From Solirubrobacterales bacterium (GTDB lineage: Bacteria > Actinomycetota > Thermoleophilia > Solirubrobacterales > Solirubrobacteraceae): DNA of 7,972 nt. The stretch covers positions 1 to 7,972 of the forward strand of contig JAATFK010000682.1 in assembly GCA_015655225.1 (NCBI GenBank), written 5' to 3'. Below are positions 6,191-7,972 of this stretch, one piece after another. The notes beneath the pieces are model-generated. The model saw only the letters and a program-made list of their open reading frames with translations. It was not told where the DNA came from and made no database searches. The position numbers and the translations under genes are program-made. Each line of letters starts with the position of its first letter. The stretch's first letter is position 1.

Positions 6191-7185
6191 CCGGGCGCGG
6201 GTCCGGACTCGTCGGCGACGCGCTCGGCGCCACGGGCGAGGATCCGGGTGGCGGCGGTCGCGGGGTCGATCCGCCGCTCGGCGACCTCGGCGAGCAGCGT
6301 CTGCACCTCCGCGTCCTCGCGGATCGAGGCCTCGAGCGTGCGGCGCATGCGCGCGGTCGCGATCGCGACTACCTCGTTCATCAGGTTGCGGCGGCGGCGC
6401 TCGACCAGCGTCCCCTCCGCCGCGATGTGCTCCCGGTGGCGCTCCAGCTGCTCGACCAGCTCGTCGGTGCCGAGCCCGTGCGCCGCCTGCGTCTTGACGA
6501 TCGGGACGCGCCAGGAACTCGTCCCACCCGCCGCCCCCGCCGGACCCAATGACAGGACGCCGCGGATCTCGCGCACCATCGTGTCGGTCAGCGGATGGTC
6601 GGCCTTGTTGACGACGATGATGTCGGGGATCTCCATCACGCCGGCCTTGAGCGCCTGGATCGAGTCGCCCGAGCCGGGCATCAGCACGAGCACGATCGTG
6701 TCGGCGTGGTCGATCACATCGACCTCCGCCTGGCCGACGCCGACGGTCTCGACGAAGACGACGTCGCGGCCGGCGGCGTCCATCAGCAGCGCCGCCTGCA
6801 GCGCCGCCTCCGAGAGGCCGCCGAGGGCACCGCGGTTCGCCATCGAGCGGATGAACACGCCCGGGTCGAGGAAGTGCTCGGTCAGGCGGATGCGGTCGCC
6901 CAGGAGCGCGCCCTGCGTGAACGGCGAGGACGGGTCGACCGAGAGGACGCCGACCGTCCGACCGCGGGCACGTTCCGCTCTCGTGAGCGTGCCGAGCAGC
7001 GTCGACTTGCCGACGCCGGGCGGTCCGGTGAAGCCGACGACGGCCGCTCTGCCGGTGTGCGGGAAGACCTCGCTGACGAGCGCCCAGCCGTCGGGATGGT
7101 CGCTCTCGACGAGCGAGATGCCGCGCGCGAGGGCGCGCCGGTCCCCGTCGAGCAGTCGCTGCGAGAGCGTTCGATCCGGCGCCAT
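6187..7185 (-). CDS. meaB: MeaB/ArgK family GTPase, methylmalonyl-CoA mutase chaperone
   Basis: This G3E-type P-loop GTPase of 332 residues, the family length, binds B12-dependent methylmalonyl-CoA mutase, gates cofactor loading and protects the enzyme from inactivation. It has Walker A GPPGVGKST (54-62), SVDPSSPFTQGALLGDR (82-98, the Mg/base-sensing region), ETVGVGQ (146-152, switch III/Walker B area), NKAD (193-196, guanine specificity) and a C-terminal helical dimerisation arm. The older name ArgK, a supposed arginine/ornithine transport kinase, is a misannotation of the family. The ATG at 7185 is the only standard start; no Shine-Dalgarno lies close to it, and CATCAT at 7196-7201 is only a weak -10 candidate. 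No mutase gene is visible in the window. The last codons overlap the end of the convergent dehydrogenase. Confidence 0.93.
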   Translation of the reverse strand: MAPDRTLSQRLLDGDRRALARGISLVESDHPDGWALVSEVFPHTGRAAVVGFTGPPGVGKSTLLGTLTRAERARGRTVGVLSVDPSSPFTQGALLGDRIRLTEHFLDPGVFIRSMANRGALGGLSEAALQAALLMDAAGRDVVFVETVGVGQAEVDVIDHADTIVLVLMPGSGDSIQALKAGVMEIPDIIVVNKADHPLTDTMVREIRGVLSLGPAGAAGGTSSWRVPIVKTQAAHGLGTDELVEQLERHREHIAAEGTLVERRRRNLMNEVVAIATARMRRTLEASIREDAEVQTLLAEVAERRIDPATAATRILARGAERVADESGPAPG

Positions 7186-7244
7186 GCGGCGAGGGATGAT
7201 GGCAGCCGGGGCCTCCCGGGCGCGACACGATTAAGATGCCGCGC
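7186..7244. promoter_or_regulatory. divergent promoter region between meaB and the acyltransferase
   Basis: These 59 bp must serve both genes. The right side holds TAAGAT on the plus strand. For meaB I see no good TANNNT on the minus strand, and the GGGAGG-like stretch there is about 30 nt from its ATG, too far for ribosome binding. Confidence 0.5.
7232..7237 (+). promoter_or_regulatory. probable -10 element for leaderless acyltransferase transcription
   Basis: TAAGAT fits TANNNT and ends exactly seven bases before the ATG at 7245. It overlaps the alternative ATG at 7236, which therefore could not lie in the transcript. No Shine-Dalgarno precedes either ATG. Confidence 0.55.
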
Positions 7245-7925
7245 ATGGAGTCGCTGCTGGCCCGGCCCACCGTCGACGTCCCCCCCGCGATCCTGCGTGG
7301 CGAGCCACCGCCGTTGCACGGCGGTGCGCTCACCTTGCTGCGCTTCATGCGCCGCAACGGGATGCTCAACCACCGCTACGCGCGGCTGCTGCTGCGCCAG
7401 CAGTGGCTCAGATGGCGCTGGCGCGGGCGGCTGCAGTTCGACGGGATCGCGTTCATCTGCCCGAACGTGACGTTCGAGATCGGCAAGGACGCGACGGTGC
7501 GGATCGGGCGCTGGTCGTGGCTCGGGCACGGGACGAAGGTGCGCGCGCACGAGGGCGAGGTCGTGATCGGCGCGAAGTCGGTGCTCGGCCAGGAGTGCAC
7601 GATCTCCGCCTTCCAGCACGTCTCGATCGGGCGCGAGTGCATCGTCGCCGACCGCGTGATGCTGATCGACTTCGACCACGGCGTCGTCGAGGTCGAGCGC
7701 CCGATCCGCGTGCAGGGGATCTACAAGCGCGACGTGCGCGTCGGCCACAACGTCTGGATCGGCTACGGCGCCTGCATCCTGCGGGGCGTGACGATCGGCG
7801 ACAACTCGATCGTCGGCACCAGCGCGGTCGTCACGAGAGACGTCCTGCCCGACAGCGTCGTCGGCGGCATCCCCGCCAGACTGATCCGCCGCCGCAAGCG
7901 GCCGCAGACGTTGCGGTGGCGGTGA
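7245..7925 (+). CDS. left-handed beta-helix (hexapeptide-repeat) acyltransferase
   Basis: This has 226 residues. From about 70 to 210 it shows the [LIV]GxxxxI-type hexapeptide rungs of the WbbJ/maltose-acetyltransferase group (VTFEIGKDATVRIG, VVIGAKSVLGQECTIS, VRVGHNVWIGYGACIL, VTIGDNSIVGTSAVV), ending in the usual DVLPDSVVGGIPARLI. The family works as trimers with acetyl-CoA at subunit interfaces; Asp144-His145 in LIDFDHGVV is at the usual catalytic His position. The first 65 residues are family-atypical, basic and Trp-rich (RQQWLRWRWRGRL, about 51-63) and could lie on the membrane or contact a glycan-lipid acceptor. The likely role is O- or N-acetylation of a sugar in a cell-envelope polysaccharide, lipid or small molecule; the acceptor is unknown. 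ATG 7245 is preferred over ATG 7236 because of the -10 element at 7232-7237. It is alone on its strand here and not obviously related to the neighbours. Confidence 0.9.
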   Translation: MESLLARPTVDVPPAILRGEPPPLHGGALTLLRFMRRNGMLNHRYARLLLRQQWLRWRWRGRLQFDGIAFICPNVTFEIGKDATVRIGRWSWLGHGTKVRAHEGEVVIGAKSVLGQECTISAFQHVSIGRECIVADRVMLIDFDHGVVEVERPIRVQGIYKRDVRVGHNVWIGYGACILRGVTIGDNSIVGTSAVVTRDVLPDSVVGGIPARLIRRRKRPQTLRWR

Positions 7926-7931
7926 GCGTGG

Positions 7932-7953
7932 TAGAGACGGTGGCGTTTCTCTA
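7932..7953 (+). terminator. possible terminator after the acyltransferase
   Basis: TAGAGA (7932-7937) pairs with TCTCTA (7948-7953), and inside it CG can pair with CG around a GTGG loop with a TT bulge. GCTTTCC follows. It lies six bases after the stop codon. The stem is AT-rich at its base and the T run is short, so strength is uncertain. The last 19 bases of the window hold nothing recognisable. Confidence 0.35.
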
Positions 7954-7972
7954 GCTTTCCGACCGACGCGGG

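Noticed and set aside
7236..7244. ATG at 7236 as the acyltransferase start
   Set aside because: It overlaps the TAAGAT -10 candidate and has no Shine-Dalgarno; ATG 7245 sits at leaderless distance.
4805..7369. 854-residue minus-strand open frame
   Set aside because: It crosses meaB in another frame and the second dehydrogenase in antisense; composition is low-complexity and no domain is visible.
1..7972. CRISPR array, insertion sequence, tRNA, rRNA, riboswitch or phage/defence module
   Set aside because: I saw no spaced direct repeats, terminal inverted repeats with transposase, cloverleaf or conserved riboswitch motif; nearly all DNA is explained by metabolic genes.

Overview
The window is GC-rich DNA with almost only C or G in third codon positions. 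Its gene set is that of a heterotrophic, FAD- and CoA-using bacterium. Third positions, leaderless-looking promoters (an A/T-rich -10 hexamer exactly 7 nt before ATG, with no Shine-Dalgarno) and the gene families together suggest a high-GC actinobacterium, possibly of the Solirubrobacter/Conexibacter (Thermoleophilia) type. That placement is inference: there is no rRNA or other marker gene here.

Layout, left to right. (1) Bases 2-193, + strand: the 3' end of a gene with less GC-biased codons, resembling the C-terminus of a DctA-like dicarboxylate/cation symporter. It is followed by about 110 bp without a gene. (2) Bases 305-3482, - strand: a three-gene operon read right to left, thiolase > HAD-IB phosphatase-like protein with a C-terminal membrane segment > acyl-CoA dehydrogenase. 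The last junction is a clean ATGA overlap. At the first junction the HAD gene has no ATG/GTG/TTG start where one is needed, and a perfect 24-bp palindrome sits there. (3) Bases 3483-3561: a compact divergent promoter region. (4) Bases 3562-6190, + strand: an M17 leucyl aminopeptidase, then a second acyl-CoA dehydrogenase. (5) Bases 6187-7185, - strand: a MeaB/ArgK-type G3E GTPase, the chaperone of methylmalonyl-CoA mutase. It converges on the second dehydrogenase and shares a CTAG tetranucleotide that contains both stop codons. (6) Bases 7245-7925, + strand: a left-handed beta-helix (hexapeptide-repeat) acyltransferase, divergent from meaB, with a probable hairpin after it.

How the genes fit together: two acyl-CoA dehydrogenases plus a thiolase catalyse the first and last steps of beta-oxidation-type cycles. 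MeaB protects the B12 enzyme that takes propionyl-CoA-derived methylmalonyl-CoA to succinyl-CoA, and the aminopeptidase releases amino acids, including branched-chain ones that feed such pathways. The theme is fatty-acid and branched-chain amino-acid catabolism. The hydratase, the 3-hydroxyacyl-CoA dehydrogenase and the mutase are not in the window.

I see no CRISPR array, insertion sequence, tRNA, phage gene or obviously new defence or biosynthetic system. The items most worth checking are the missing HAD start codon at a perfect palindrome, the leaderless promoter pattern, the HAD phosphatase inside a beta-oxidation operon, and the low-GC fragment at the left edge.
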